Shown: piece after piece, positions 25,574 to 35,005 of the stretch | Position numbering within the stretch: position 1 is the stretch's first letter | Layout: each line of letters begins with the position of its first letter | Assembly (NCBI GenBank): GCA_017961625.1 | Contig: JAGCWY010000142.1 | Coordinates: 1 to 64,000, forward strand | Origin: Ruminococcus sp. | GTDB lineage: Bacteria; Bacillota; Clostridia; Oscillospirales; Ruminococcaceae | Length of the DNA: 64,000 nucleotides | Reading direction: 5' to 3' | Notes under the pieces: generated by a model | Database searches by the model: none | What the model saw: the letters and a program-made list of their open reading frames with translations, nothing else | Told to the model about the DNA's origin: nothing | Position numbers and translations under genes: made by a program

Positions 25574-26737
25574 TCAGCTTTCATAATCTATACGGTCTAT
25601 TTTATTGTAGCCCTTCAGAAAAATATGATCATCGCTGCGTACAAAGCCAGTATATGAGTCGCTTACATCCGCAATGGAGCGAAGTCCGCCGCGGAAATCG
25701 TAAGCCATAATCTTTCCCTGACACATAACATATGCCAGATCCTCATAAATGGTAACGTCTATCAAAGGCTCGTCTAGCTCTATTTCAAGAGCCTCAGCGT
25801 TTTCATCGCTAAAAAGAGCCATGACGTATTTTCTTCTATCGTCGTTATTTACTATAACTGCTGAATTGCCGTCCTCACTTGCACCTGCGACGTATTCGCC
25901 GTCGTAAGAGTAGTACGAGCTTATCTGACCGTTATCGTCAACATAGCCGCAAGCGTCCGCCCCGATAACGAAAGCTCCGCTTTCGTATCCGCAAACGTTG
26001 AGTCCGAGGGTATTGAGACCTGGGGATGTCCAGTGCTCCTGCTTCTCGGTAAAGCTGATTCTCTGAACCTTTGTAACGAGCTGACCGTTTTCCGCTGAGA
26101 TATATCCCAGCACGCAACCTTTGCTTCCGTTTATGAAGCTAAGGTCGCTGACCCTTTCGATACACTGTCTTCCGTATATGACCTTTCCCCTTTTGTCATA
26201 CACTTTCAGCTCGCAGTTGTAGTTATCCGATGTGGTCACTACAGCTGCATAGCCCTCCTCACTAATTCTTGCGAAGAGTATTTGTTTTTTTGCATAAGTC
26301 TTGGTATAGAAGACCTGATCCTCGTCCTCTACGCTAAAATCATTTCCGCCTTGTTCGTACAGCAGGGCTCGTCCCCCCGCAGTACGCAGGACTGTGTTGG
26401 TGTATGTATGCTGACGGCGTTTTTTGAGAGCTCCGTCGGTATCATAGTAATAAGTATACGTGTCACTGAGCAGTATCATCTTCCTGCCTGTAAGGCTAAG
26501 CTGATAATCCGCTCCACTACTAACCTCTATAGGAAAGTTACCCTCAGCCAGCTGACCCGAGTTTACGATAGTCCTGTATTGTTCTCCTATGCCCCTTAGT
26601 TTATTATACCACTTATCGCGGGTAAAATAAAGACCCGTTCCGACAACGGCTGCCAGCAGTATCAACATCAGCCGCCGTAGTCGTTTCCGACGTTTCATCT
26701 GATTTCTCTCATCGACGACGTCATAAACCTTCGGCAC
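25574..26737 (-). CDS. DUF5711-like membrane-anchored protein
   Basis: 387 aa. A basic cytoplasmic start (QMKRRKRLRRL), one membrane helix (~22-40), then an extracytoplasmic region of short beta strands repeated through the length (YELQLSL-like blades), suggesting a beta-propeller. It resembles DUF5711 proteins, whose function is not established. The start is GTG, chosen because AAAAGGAGG lies 7 nt upstream. Between truA and cvpA in one run of genes. Confidence 0.65.
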   Translation of the reverse strand: MPKVYDVVDERNQMKRRKRLRRLMLILLAAVVGTGLYFTRDKWYNKLRGIGEQYRTIVNSGQLAEGNFPIEVSSGADYQLSLTGRKMILLSDTYTYYYDTDGALKKRRQHTYTNTVLRTAGGRALLYEQGGNDFSVEDEDQVFYTKTYAKKQILFARISEEGYAAVVTTSDNYNCELKVYDKRGKVIYGRQCIERVSDLSFINGSKGCVLGYISAENGQLVTKVQRISFTEKQEHWTSPGLNTLGLNVCGYESGAFVIGADACGYVDDNGQISSYYSYDGEYVAGASEDGNSAVIVNNDDRRKYVMALFSDENAEALEIELDEPLIDVTIYEDLAYVMCQGKIMAYDFRGGLRSIADVSDSYTGFVRSDDHIFLKGYNKIDRIDYES

Positions 26738-26764
26738 GCTGGCACCTCCTTTTTTGTTCTGTTT

Positions 26765-27526
26765 TTATATATCTCTCATCAGCTCCTCCTCGCTGTAGAA
26801 CACACGGTTCAGGTACAGCCCGTGAGCCATTGCCGTTCTGCCGGCTCTAAGTCGGTCCTTTGCGGCGAGTATAGCAGGTATATCGTCGGGAGCTATTCTT
26901 TTTTCGCTCACATCAATAATTGTACCTGCGATTATCCTAATCATATTATACAAAAAACCGTTGCCTTTTACAAGCATTATCACAGAATCTCCACGATTTT
27001 CTATTTTGAAGGAATAAATAGTCCTTACAGTAGTGGAAACATTTGTACAGTCAGCACAAAACGATGAAAAATCGTGAGTTCCAACAAGGTATACTGCGGC
27101 TTTCCGTGCAGCCTCTATGTCGAATTTTCTCCTGTAATGTAGCATAAGATCAGCTGCAAAGGGATTTTTCGACTCGCTGCAATGCATCTTATAAATATAC
27201 TCCTTTCCTTTACAGTCGTATCTGGCGTGAAAATTAGGCGGAGCGTCTTCACAGCTGAGTATGGATATATCCTCAGGGAGCTCTCCATTCACTCCTCTGC
27301 AAAAGCCAAGGCAGCTAATTTTGCTGCTGGTCTTCACATTGAAGCAGAACATATTCGCATGAACTCCCGTATCCGTCCTTGAACAGCCTGTGACGCTCAC
27401 AGGTTCGTTGAGTACCTTTGAGAGCTTGCTCTCCAGCACCTCCTGAACTGTCATGGCGTTTTCCTGACGCTGAAAGCCGTGATAATTAGTGCCTCTGTAT
27501 GCTGTCATTACCTTCAAATTGCGCAT
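26765..27526 (-). CDS. truA: tRNA pseudouridine(38-40) synthase TruA
   Basis: 253 aa. Starts YRGTNYHGFQRQ, then the catalytic motif GCSRTDTGVHA with the nucleophilic Asp. Converts uridines 38-40 of the tRNA anticodon stem to pseudouridine. ATG 27526 has AAGGAGG six nt upstream; a longer form starting at 27559 would lack this. The start overlaps the end of the YfhO-type gene by 41 nt, an unusually long same-strand overlap. Confidence 0.93.
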   Translation of the reverse strand: MRNLKVMTAYRGTNYHGFQRQENAMTVQEVLESKLSKVLNEPVSVTGCSRTDTGVHANMFCFNVKTSSKISCLGFCRGVNGELPEDISILSCEDAPPNFHARYDCKGKEYIYKMHCSESKNPFAADLMLHYRRKFDIEAARKAAVYLVGTHDFSSFCADCTNVSTTVRTIYSFKIENRGDSVIMLVKGNGFLYNMIRIIAGTIIDVSEKRIAPDDIPAILAAKDRLRAGRTAMAHGLYLNRVFYSEEELMRDI

Positions 27527-30389
27527 TATCCGCCTCCTTTTCAGCAGCTCTGCTGCCATCGTAGAGTATTATCTCCGAGTCCTCGACTCTACCTATATGG
27601 TCCTCGGGCCTCGGTATGCCGAACTGGTCGTATATCGCAGCTCCCTGTCTGTAGGGTGAGGGCTCCGGAGCGTTCTCCGCAGCAAGCTGCATTGCAGCCG
27701 CATGATTCCTGCGGCGCATCATACGGCGTCTGTCGCCAATAATGAGAAGTACTGTGAACACAGCACACAGGAAAGATAAAGTCACTCCGAGAGGAAAACC
27801 CTCAGGGGTATATTCTATCCTTACGTCATGCTCACCACTGCCGACTTTTACTCCGAGCATAGCCTGAAGCACCTTGAAGGTCTCAGCTCTTTCACCGTCG
27901 ATATATACTCTCCAGCCCTTTTCGTATGGGATTGACAGATAAAGTACTCCGTCCTCCTTTACACTGAGCTTTCCGCTTATCTTACGGTCACTGAATCTTG
28001 TTATTTCAAGCTGCTCGTCAGCGAGAGCGCGGTAAGCGTTTTCAAATTTATCCTTATCAAGGGCATAGACCATGAGCTTGAAGTTGCCCGACTTGTGCTT
28101 CTCGTTTGAGGTTATCTTCACAGTCGAGTTCTCTCCTGCCTGACCATTGCCCATAGGGAACAGTATAGGATAGCTTTCTATAAGTTTTCCGGAGTCTACA
28201 AGTTCCTCTCCGCACTTTATCTCAAGGTGGTCGCAAGTTCCGCCCGTGCCGTTGGCGTAGCCGTAGATATAGCTGCCATCAAGGCAGTCGAAGGTATATG
28301 TGGCGCTTCCGGTGGGCTCCTCGGTATCATTGCGGAAGGTGTAGTTGCCGTAGCCGTTCTTGTTGATCTCAAGCCCGTCGTACTCTGCAAGAGCCACAGG
28401 CTGGGGAGTGAATAGCACCTCCTCCGTACCTGTAAGGTGACTTACGAGCTTATTCTGGTACTCAAAGGGATTCGCAGCTCCGTTGTCCTCCATATCCATT
28501 ATTTCTCCGCTGACCATGAATCCCAGCGAAAGAGGATATCGGTTCCTATAGAGATTCGAGCTGCCCTCCGTCCTTATATTGTCAAAAGCCCACTCCTCAG
28601 AGTTGAGCTCTCCGCTCTTCTTTACAAGGTATTTTATTCCAAATAGAGAGTTCACAAGCGGAGTATTGGTCCTATAATAGTATCTGTTGCCTGCCTCAGA
28701 AGCATAAAGCCCGAGGCGCTTGCACAGAGTAGTGACAGACACGTTAGCAGCCGACGAGAACTGTGAAAGTCCGTAGTAGCCGTAAAGCGCACTGTCGTTA
28801 AGTGTATAGGTGTAGCTCATTTCCGTGCGATAGAAGGGAGCTCTGTCATTCTCCCTCTCGTACCCTAGAAGTGCTTCTACCTCCTGATAGTTGGCAGGAT
28901 AATCATTGTATCCCGTGGTATCAACAGTTTTCACGCCTATCTGCGCATTGCTGATAAATTCGCTGAACATCGCCGCAGAAAGAGCGATTGTCATGAGCAG
29001 ATTGCGGTTTTTCTGCTTTCTGAAAGGAAACACCTTTGCGGCTATGAATATAAGCCAGAAGGCTCCCGTGATTATAGCTGAGCTCTTTATAGCACCCTCG
29101 AACCTGTAGTCCACGCCCTTAGAGACCTTGTTCAGTACGAAGACCGTCGCAGGAGCAATGAGCATGAGTATGAGGTGGTATATCTTTATACCCCTTGAAA
29201 GTATCACATCATAAGCCCTGAACGCCGCAGCAGCAAGCACAAAGCTGAATATGAACGCGAAACGATAGGGTATCTGATTGGTAAAATGGAAGCCGTGCCA
29301 TATAAAGTTTAGTATGTTCATATTGCAGCTCACGACTATGGCACCAAGCATTAAAAGAGCGGATATCTTCTCCCTTATCTTTATGCCAAAGGCAAATAGG
29401 AATACTCCGAAGAGGAGCACAGCCAGCATGCCGCAGGCGAAGTTTGGAAGTCCGTCCACCTTTGTGGGTTCATCGTAAGAGAGCATGTGCGCGAATATCT
29501 TCTTCCAGTCCTCGTAGAAGGTCATTTCCTTCGGCATGGTATTATTTACGCTGTAAGTGAGCTTCAAGCCGTAATACGCTGGCAGGAGCATAAAAGCTCC
29601 AAGACCTATGCCCAACGCTGAGGAGCGTATCATCAGGAAGAGCTTCCTGAACCAGTCTTTTATGCCTTTGCATTCGATAATGCTTGCAGCCGCAAACATA
29701 AGTACCGAGAATATACAGGTAAAATAGCCTATATAGTAGTTGGCTATAAGAGACAGGGCAAGTGAAAATGTGAATAACTTCCACTTTCCCTCCCGGCAAA
29801 TAGCCACGATGGCCTGCATCACCAGTGGAAACAGTGCTACTGTGTCGAACCACATGACGTTCCAGTAATAGCCGAGAGTATAGCTACTCAGAGCATAAGC
29901 CACCGAGAACAGACATAATGACAAATCATTACGCCTGTAGGTATATCTCAGGAAGGAACTGAAAAACGCTCCGGCAAAGCCTATCTTCGCCGCAAGTATG
30001 AATGTCAGCGCGTCCCTTTCGCCGCCGTCTCCGAAGAATAACGATATCCAGTTCAGCGGACTTGCCGCATAGTAGGATATGAGCGATAAGAAATTCGTGC
30101 CCAGTCCGTTCTCCCACGAGTACATGAAAGAGCCGCCTGTCGCTAACTTCTCATGCACCACCCTGAAAAACGGATAGTACTGGTGCCAAAGATCAACTAC
30201 AAGTATCTGTCTGTCTCCGAAGGGGTGTATTCCGAACACGCCGAATGCGTAAAGCATTATCGAAAACGGTATCAGAAAGGACAGCAGCAAGTATACTACG
30301 CCTTTTTCGCAGAATATCCAGTAAAATTTGCCTTTCCTGAACTGCTCCAGCCTTATTCGCGCAACAGTTCTTCTTTGTTCTTTGTTCAT
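27486..30389 (-). CDS. YfhO-family large membrane protein
   Basis: 967 aa, about 14 membrane segments in the first 560 residues, a large extracytoplasmic part (~570-890), then one more helix and a basic tail. YfhO-type landmarks: WHQYYPFFRVVHEKL in the first loop and YYAASPLNW. YfhO in B. subtilis belongs to the GT-C type membrane glycosyltransferases that modify lipoteichoic acid; a similar job is plausible here. The start at 30389 (GAGAGGAAAACA before ATG) avoids overlap with ecfT; the in-frame extension upstream lies inside ecfT and is rejected. Follows ecfT by 23 nt. Confidence 0.82.
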   Translation of the reverse strand: MNKEQRRTVARIRLEQFRKGKFYWIFCEKGVVYLLLSFLIPFSIMLYAFGVFGIHPFGDRQILVVDLWHQYYPFFRVVHEKLATGGSFMYSWENGLGTNFLSLISYYAASPLNWISLFFGDGGERDALTFILAAKIGFAGAFFSSFLRYTYRRNDLSLCLFSVAYALSSYTLGYYWNVMWFDTVALFPLVMQAIVAICREGKWKLFTFSLALSLIANYYIGYFTCIFSVLMFAAASIIECKGIKDWFRKLFLMIRSSALGIGLGAFMLLPAYYGLKLTYSVNNTMPKEMTFYEDWKKIFAHMLSYDEPTKVDGLPNFACGMLAVLLFGVFLFAFGIKIREKISALLMLGAIVVSCNMNILNFIWHGFHFTNQIPYRFAFIFSFVLAAAAFRAYDVILSRGIKIYHLILMLIAPATVFVLNKVSKGVDYRFEGAIKSSAIITGAFWLIFIAAKVFPFRKQKNRNLLMTIALSAAMFSEFISNAQIGVKTVDTTGYNDYPANYQEVEALLGYERENDRAPFYRTEMSYTYTLNDSALYGYYGLSQFSSAANVSVTTLCKRLGLYASEAGNRYYYRTNTPLVNSLFGIKYLVKKSGELNSEEWAFDNIRTEGSSNLYRNRYPLSLGFMVSGEIMDMEDNGAANPFEYQNKLVSHLTGTEEVLFTPQPVALAEYDGLEINKNGYGNYTFRNDTEEPTGSATYTFDCLDGSYIYGYANGTGGTCDHLEIKCGEELVDSGKLIESYPILFPMGNGQAGENSTVKITSNEKHKSGNFKLMVYALDKDKFENAYRALADEQLEITRFSDRKISGKLSVKEDGVLYLSIPYEKGWRVYIDGERAETFKVLQAMLGVKVGSGEHDVRIEYTPEGFPLGVTLSFLCAVFTVLLIIGDRRRMMRRRNHAAAMQLAAENAPEPSPYRQGAAIYDQFGIPRPEDHIGRVEDSEIILYDGSRAAEKEADNAQFEGNDSIQRH

Positions 30390-30412
30390 TGTTTTCCTCT
30401 CTAAGGTCTTTA

Positions 30413-31216
30413 TCAGAGCAGCTTTCCAATCAAGATAACTCCCGCAAGGAAAAGTACTGTCACCGCAAGAGCGATATAGTCTCTCGGGGCGGACCTGAGC
30501 TGTCTTAATCTTGTTCTGCCCTCGCCGCCGTGGTAGCAGCGGCATTCCATAGCTGTCGCAAGCTCGTCTGCGCGTCTGAATGCGGAGATGAACAGGGGGA
30601 CAAGTATGGATATAAGGTTCCTTGCTCTCGTCGTGAAGCTTCCTGTATCTATTTCTGCTCCACGTGCTTTCTGCGCAGCCATTATCTTGTCAGTTTCCTC
30701 TATAAGGGTAGGAATGAAGCGAAGCGCAATAGACATCATCATTGCCAGCTCATGCACCGGAAACTTAACCTTCCTGAGCGGCGAGAGCAGTCGCTCTATG
30801 GCATCAGTAAGCGTGACAGGCGACGTAGTATAGGTCAACAGGGAGGTACCCATAATGAGGAGAACTATTCTTATCACCATGAATACGCTAGCATTAAGTC
30901 CCTCGCTGGTCACCTTTATGAATCTCCACTGCCATAATACCTCTCCGCTACTCATGAAAAATAGGTTTATCACCGCCATTATAAGCAGGAAGGGTAGCAG
31001 AGGCTTTACGCTCTTCACAAACATTTTGAATGGTATACGCGATAGGAATATAGCTCCGAAGGTATACACCGCCCCTATGGCAAGGCATACATAATTGCCG
31101 CCGGAGAAGAGCATCACGATGTATATGAGCGTAATGATTATCTTGAATCTCGGGTCCAGCCTGTGTATTACGCTTTCGCCGGGAAAGTACTGTCCGATAG
31201 TGATATCTCTCAGCAT
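30413..31216 (-). CDS. ecfT: Energy-coupling factor transporter transmembrane subunit
   Basis: 267 aa, five to six membrane helices. Opens GQYFPGESVIHRLDPRFK, the EcfT start, and has the two coupling-helix motifs (AQKARGAEI and the AMECRCYHGG segment) that contact the ATPases. With EcfA1 and EcfA2 it forms the shared module of group II ECF importers, which pairs with various vitamin-binding S components. No S component lies in the window, as usual for group II. ATG adjoins the ecfA2 stop. Confidence 0.93.
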   Translation of the reverse strand: MLRDITIGQYFPGESVIHRLDPRFKIIITLIYIVMLFSGGNYVCLAIGAVYTFGAIFLSRIPFKMFVKSVKPLLPFLLIMAVINLFFMSSGEVLWQWRFIKVTSEGLNASVFMVIRIVLLIMGTSLLTYTTSPVTLTDAIERLLSPLRKVKFPVHELAMMMSIALRFIPTLIEETDKIMAAQKARGAEIDTGSFTTRARNLISILVPLFISAFRRADELATAMECRCYHGGEGRTRLRQLRSAPRDYIALAVTVLFLAGVILIGKLL

Positions 31217-32080
31217 TCAGCGTACCTTCCTTTCGTTCAGGTGCTTCATTAGAAGATCCCGTGCATAGCCTACTGTGTAGACCTCCTTGCCGAAGTCGAG
31301 ACCTCTGCGCTTAAGCTCTCCGAAGACCTTTGTTATCTGCGGTACGTCGAGACCGATATCCGATATCTCACCGGCTCTTGCAAAGACCTTTACCGTTTCG
31401 TCGTAGCAGAAGAGCTTCGCCTTGTTCATGACGAGTATCTTGTCCGCAAAAGAAGCTATATCCTCCATGCTATGGGAAACGATAAGTATAGTATTCTTAG
31501 TGCGCTCGTGATAGCGCTTGATATGTTCAAGTATCTTGTCCCTGCCGGCAGGGTCGAGACCTGCGGTGGGCTCGTCGAGTATGAGCACTCTCGGCTCCAT
31601 AGCCATAACGCCGGCTATAGCCACGCGGCGTTTCTGACCGCCGGAGAGCTCAAAGGGCGAACGCTGGAAGAGCTCCTCCGAAAGTCCGATATCACGTGCG
31701 GTCTCATGGACGCGGCGCTTTATCTCGGCGTCGTCAAGCCCCATATTCCTGGGACCGAAGGCGATGTCCTTATAGACAGTCTCCTCGAATATCTGATACT
31801 CCGGGTACTGGAAAACAAGTCCCACCTTGAAGCGGACGTCGCGTATCTTGTCCTTGTCCTCCCATATATCCTTTCCGTCAAGGAGCACCTTTCCGGAGGT
31901 AGGCTTCAGCAGTCCGTTGAAATGCTGTATGAGAGTGGACTTTCCCGAGCCGGTATGTCCCATAACGCCCACCATATCGCCCTCTTCTATCTGAAGGCTC
32001 ACATGATCCACAGCTGTCTTTTCAAAGGGCGTTCCTATGCTGTAGGTGTATGTAAGTTCCTGTGTTTCAAGGATAGCCAA
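31217..32080 (-). CDS. ecfA2: Energy-coupling factor ATPase 2
   Basis: 287 aa ABC ATPase. Walker A GHTGSGKST, Q-loop VFQYPEYQIFEETV, signature LSGGQKRR, Walker B VLILDEPTAGLDP. The YPEYQIFE Q-loop separates EcfA2 from EcfA1. Drives vitamin uptake with EcfA1 and EcfT. Confidence 0.93.
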   Translation of the reverse strand: MAILETQELTYTYSIGTPFEKTAVDHVSLQIEEGDMVGVMGHTGSGKSTLIQHFNGLLKPTSGKVLLDGKDIWEDKDKIRDVRFKVGLVFQYPEYQIFEETVYKDIAFGPRNMGLDDAEIKRRVHETARDIGLSEELFQRSPFELSGGQKRRVAIAGVMAMEPRVLILDEPTAGLDPAGRDKILEHIKRYHERTKNTILIVSHSMEDIASFADKILVMNKAKLFCYDETVKVFARAGEISDIGLDVPQITKVFGELKRRGLDFGKEVYTVGYARDLLMKHLNERKVR

Positions 32081-32117
32081 TTCTATTCTCCTTTTCTTTC
32101 CTGTAGCGTCAGACCTT

Positions 32118-32969
32118 TCAGTCCGCGAACAGCTTTTCTATAGCCGCCGCACATTCCTCCTCCGATATTATCTCGGGTGATATGTCGCAGCCTGCCTTTC
32201 TCAGCTCCCATGCCAGCTCCGTTACCTGAGGCACGTCAAGCCCGATAGCTTTCAGCTTTTCCACCCGCGAGAATACCTTTGCAGGCACATCGTCAAGGAC
32301 TACCGTTCCCTTGTCCATGACCACAACACGGTCGCAGTCCGCAGCCTCGTCTATATAATGGGTTATGAGGACTATGGTTATGCCCTGCTCCCGGTTCATG
32401 CGATGTATGGTGGCAAGGACTTCCTTTCGACCCTGAGGGTCCAGCATAGCCGTGGGCTCGTCGAGTATGATACACTTTGGCTGCATGGCGATTATGCCTG
32501 CTATAGCCACTCTCTGCTTCTGTCCGCCGGATAGCTGACTGGGAGAATGGAGCCTGTACTCGTACATTCCCACAGCTTTCAGGCTGTCGTCAACACGTCT
32601 GCGCATCTCCTCATAGGGTACGCCGAGGTTTTCGAGGGCAAATGCCACGTCCTCCTCGACTATGGAGGAAACTATCTGGTTGTCGGGATTCTGGAAGACC
32701 ATTCCGGCTCTCTGACGAAGGTCGAAGAGCTTTTCCTCGTCCTTTGTGTCTATTCCGTCCACCGTGACTGTTCCCTCAGTGGGGAGCAGTATAGCGTTCA
32801 GATGCTTTGCAAGGGTGGATTTTCCGCAGCCATTGTGCCCCAGCACTGCCACGAACTCCCCATGCTTTATGTCAAGATCTATGCCCTTGAGGACCTCGAC
32901 GGGCTTTTTTTCCTCGTCCTCGGACTCGTAGGCAAAGTGGAGACCTTTTATTTCGATTATATTTTCCAT
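32118..32969 (-). CDS. ecfA1: Energy-coupling factor ATPase 1
   Basis: 283 aa. Walker A GHNGCGKST, Q-loop VFQNPDNQIVSS (the EcfA1 type), signature LSGGQKQR, Walker B CIILDEPTAMLDP. Directly after an unrelated lipoprotein gene (stop at 32972), so likely one transcript. Order ecfA1-ecfA2-ecfT followed by truA after a membrane gene is close to the ecf-truA arrangement typical of Firmicutes; here a YfhO-type gene is inserted between ecfT and truA. Confidence 0.93.
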   Translation of the reverse strand: MENIIEIKGLHFAYESEDEEKKPVEVLKGIDLDIKHGEFVAVLGHNGCGKSTLAKHLNAILLPTEGTVTVDGIDTKDEEKLFDLRQRAGMVFQNPDNQIVSSIVEEDVAFALENLGVPYEEMRRRVDDSLKAVGMYEYRLHSPSQLSGGQKQRVAIAGIIAMQPKCIILDEPTAMLDPQGRKEVLATIHRMNREQGITIVLITHYIDEAADCDRVVVMDKGTVVLDDVPAKVFSRVEKLKAIGLDVPQVTELAWELRKAGCDISPEIISEEECAAAIEKLFAD

Positions 32970-32971
32970 AT

Positions 32972-33745
32972 TTATCCCTGCTCCTGAGCCAGTCTTAAAT
33001 TAGCAGCTATCCGCAGAGCTTCTTCCAGTGTCTCTGCATTGACAGTGACCGACTGCACAGTTTTTTCATCAATAAAGAAATCAGCGCAAACAGAAGGCTT
33101 TCTGTTCTTAAGTCCGAAATCCTTACGGACTTCGATATATATAGGATGTCCCTCCGATTCTGTCACGTATATTTCCTTATCCAAGGCAAATTCGTTTTCC
33201 TTTGCCGATAAAGCCGTTTCATACGCCTCGGCGTTTTCAGAGGTCTTGTCAGAGTCAGTCAGTGAAAGCGCAGCTTTAAAAAAGGACAGCCTTGTACCGT
33301 TGTACTCTATACCGAGCTCCGAAAAAGCCAGACTGACCTTTTCTTCACTTGTGTCGGGATCCAATGCGCTGAGTGCCAGTCCGCCGTCATATTCCTTGGC
33401 AGGCGAGGTTATCAGGTATAACCCTTCCGCCTTATCGCCGAATCTCCTCGTACCGGGGTCGGCGCTGAGCTCCTCAACAGCTGACGGGACGTATATTTTA
33501 AGGCTTTCAACTTCTATTTCCTTCCAGCCGTCGGGGATATCGTATTTTTCTGTCTGCTGAGCGGTCATATCCGCATTGTCAGAATAAGACTTTTTCAGCA
33601 TATCTTTCATCAGCTCGTCTGCCGATTCTTCGGCGGTCGTCGCCGGGCTTCCGCTCTCCGGAGAGCTGTCTGTTTTCTTTTCTCCGCATGATACTGCGGC
33701 AAACGCCATTGCTGCCACAGCATATGCTATCAGTGTTTTTTTCAT
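32972..33745 (-). CDS. Lipoprotein of unknown function
   Basis: 257 aa. Signal peptide with lipobox AAVSC (Cys 20), a Ser/Glu/Thr-rich linker (20-60), then an acidic globular domain with no motif I recognise (IPDGWKEIEVESLKIYVPS, then LYLITSPAKEYDGG). Contains KDFGLKNRKP near the end. Ten bases after the DUF6440-type gene and two before ecfA1, so in the same operon. Surface-exposed. Confidence 0.6.
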   Translation of the reverse strand: MKKTLIAYAVAAMAFAAVSCGEKKTDSSPESGSPATTAEESADELMKDMLKKSYSDNADMTAQQTEKYDIPDGWKEIEVESLKIYVPSAVEELSADPGTRRFGDKAEGLYLITSPAKEYDGGLALSALDPDTSEEKVSLAFSELGIEYNGTRLSFFKAALSLTDSDKTSENAEAYETALSAKENEFALDKEIYVTESEGHPIYIEVRKDFGLKNRKPSVCADFFIDEKTVQSVTVNAETLEEALRIAANLRLAQEQG

Positions 33746-33754
33746 ATTCTGTCC

Positions 33755-33955
33755 TTATCTCTTCATTGCCTTTATTTCCTCAGGTGATGACACAACAGGC
33801 TTGCCGTCCTTGTCCACAAGCACCGACATACCGCCTGTATTCCCCCATGTTTGATACAGGTAATTTACCCCTGTTACCGTATCAGCAAATATTTCGATAG
33901 TCCTCAAAACAGTTCTCTGACTGTATATCCTTACAAATCTTTCTTCTTTTCCCAT
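33755..33955 (-). CDS. DUF6440-like small protein
   Basis: 66 aa. GKEERFVRIYSQ, then TGVNYLYQTWGNTGGMSVLV and DKDGKPVV. This layout (charged start, TGVNYL, glycine turn, DKDGKPV end) matches small DUF6440 proteins of Firmicutes; function unknown. ATG 33955 has AGGAG eight nt upstream; the Met at 33982 lacks a site. Confidence 0.65.
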   Translation of the reverse strand: MGKEERFVRIYSQRTVLRTIEIFADTVTGVNYLYQTWGNTGGMSVLVDKDGKPVVSSPEEIKAMKR

Positions 33956-34004
33956 AATAATTTCTCCTATATCATTTTTCAAGCAAACGTTCTTATCGTT
34001 TTTT

Positions 34005-34027
34005 CGGGCAGCGGAACGCCGCCCCTA
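34005..34027 (-). repeat. TAGGGGCG palindromic element
   Basis: Read on the minus strand: TAGGGGCGGCGTTCCGCTGCCCG, a short imperfect stem. Same family as 44387, 44533 and 58861. Confidence 0.5.
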
Positions 34028-34105
34028 AAAATAGCGCTGTAAGCGATGTACATTTTTCATTTTTGATAATTGTGAGCGAGCTTGCGAGCGTCAGCGTGGA
34101 CGCGG

Positions 34106-34978
34106 TCAAGCTGGCTCAGCTTGCCAGATGGCGGTGGAGCCGCAGGGGAGCGTCATTCCCGTTGACTTTACGAGTAGCCCTATCTCGTCAAAGCTGACTC
34201 TGCCACCGAATTTGTCCGTAAGCACACTGCCTAATATATACCCCATAACTGACGGTGAAAGTCCAGTAGTATAGCTGTTTATCAGGAAGAAAAGTGGCTC
34301 ATCGGATAGCACTCCCGAGCACAGTTTTACAAGATCGTAAACACAGTTTTCCAGTTTCCACACCTCGCCGCCGGGACCCCTTCCATAGCTGGGAGGGTCC
34401 ATTATCACAGCGTCGTACTTTCTGCCGCGGCGTATCTCACGGGCTATGAACTTCTCACAGTCGTCCACTATCCAGCGTATGGGCTTTTCGGTAAGTCCGG
34501 AAGCCGCCGCGTTGTCCCTCGCCCACTGAACCATGCCCTTTGAAGCGTCAACATGGCATACGGAAGCCCCTGCCGCCGCGCAGGCAAGAGTTGCTCCACC
34601 AGTATATGCAAACAGGTTTAGTACGTTTATCTCACGTCCTGCATTACGTATCTTATCTGCCATGAAGTCCCAATTCACAGCCTGCTCAGGAAAAAGTCCC
34701 GTATGCTTAAAGCCTGTGGGGCGGATATTGAAGGTGAGATCTCCGTAGCTTATGTTCCACGATTCCGGGAGTCTTTTGCGGAACTCCCACTTTCCGCCGC
34801 CCTGATTGGAGCGGTGATAGTAACCGTCCGCATTTTTCCAAAGGGGATCATTCCGCTCGGTCTTCCATATAATCTGCGGATCTGGGCGTACAAGGCTTAT
34901 ACCGCCCCATTTTTCCAGTTTTTCTCCGTCAGACGTATCTATTATACTGTAATCCTTCCAGTTATCTGCTGTCCTCAA
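34106..34978 (-). CDS. Class I SAM-dependent methyltransferase (RlmI/RlmK-like)
   Basis: 290 aa. SAM-binding loop NLFAYTGGATLACAAAGA (~120-137) and HVDASKGM, catalytic MDPPSYGRG (~190). The NLFAYTG/DPPSYG pair is characteristic of COG1092-type 23S rRNA methyltransferases; the N-terminal PUA domain is absent, so this is a short form. RNA substrate inferred. The stop is 28 nt before glmM reading upstream, consistent with co-transcription. Confidence 0.8.
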   Translation of the reverse strand: MRTADNWKDYSIIDTSDGEKLEKWGGISLVRPDPQIIWKTERNDPLWKNADGYYHRSNQGGGKWEFRKRLPESWNISYGDLTFNIRPTGFKHTGLFPEQAVNWDFMADKIRNAGREINVLNLFAYTGGATLACAAAGASVCHVDASKGMVQWARDNAAASGLTEKPIRWIVDDCEKFIAREIRRGRKYDAVIMDPPSYGRGPGGEVWKLENCVYDLVKLCSGVLSDEPLFFLINSYTTGLSPSVMGYILGSVLTDKFGGRVSFDEIGLLVKSTGMTLPCGSTAIWQAEPA

Positions 34979-35005
34979 AATGAATGCTCCTTATATCACC
35001 GGCTG

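Noticed and set aside
30390..30545. 52-residue upstream extension of the YfhO-type gene
   Set aside because: It lies inside ecfT, is rich in Arg and Pro unlike a membrane protein start, and has no ribosome site.
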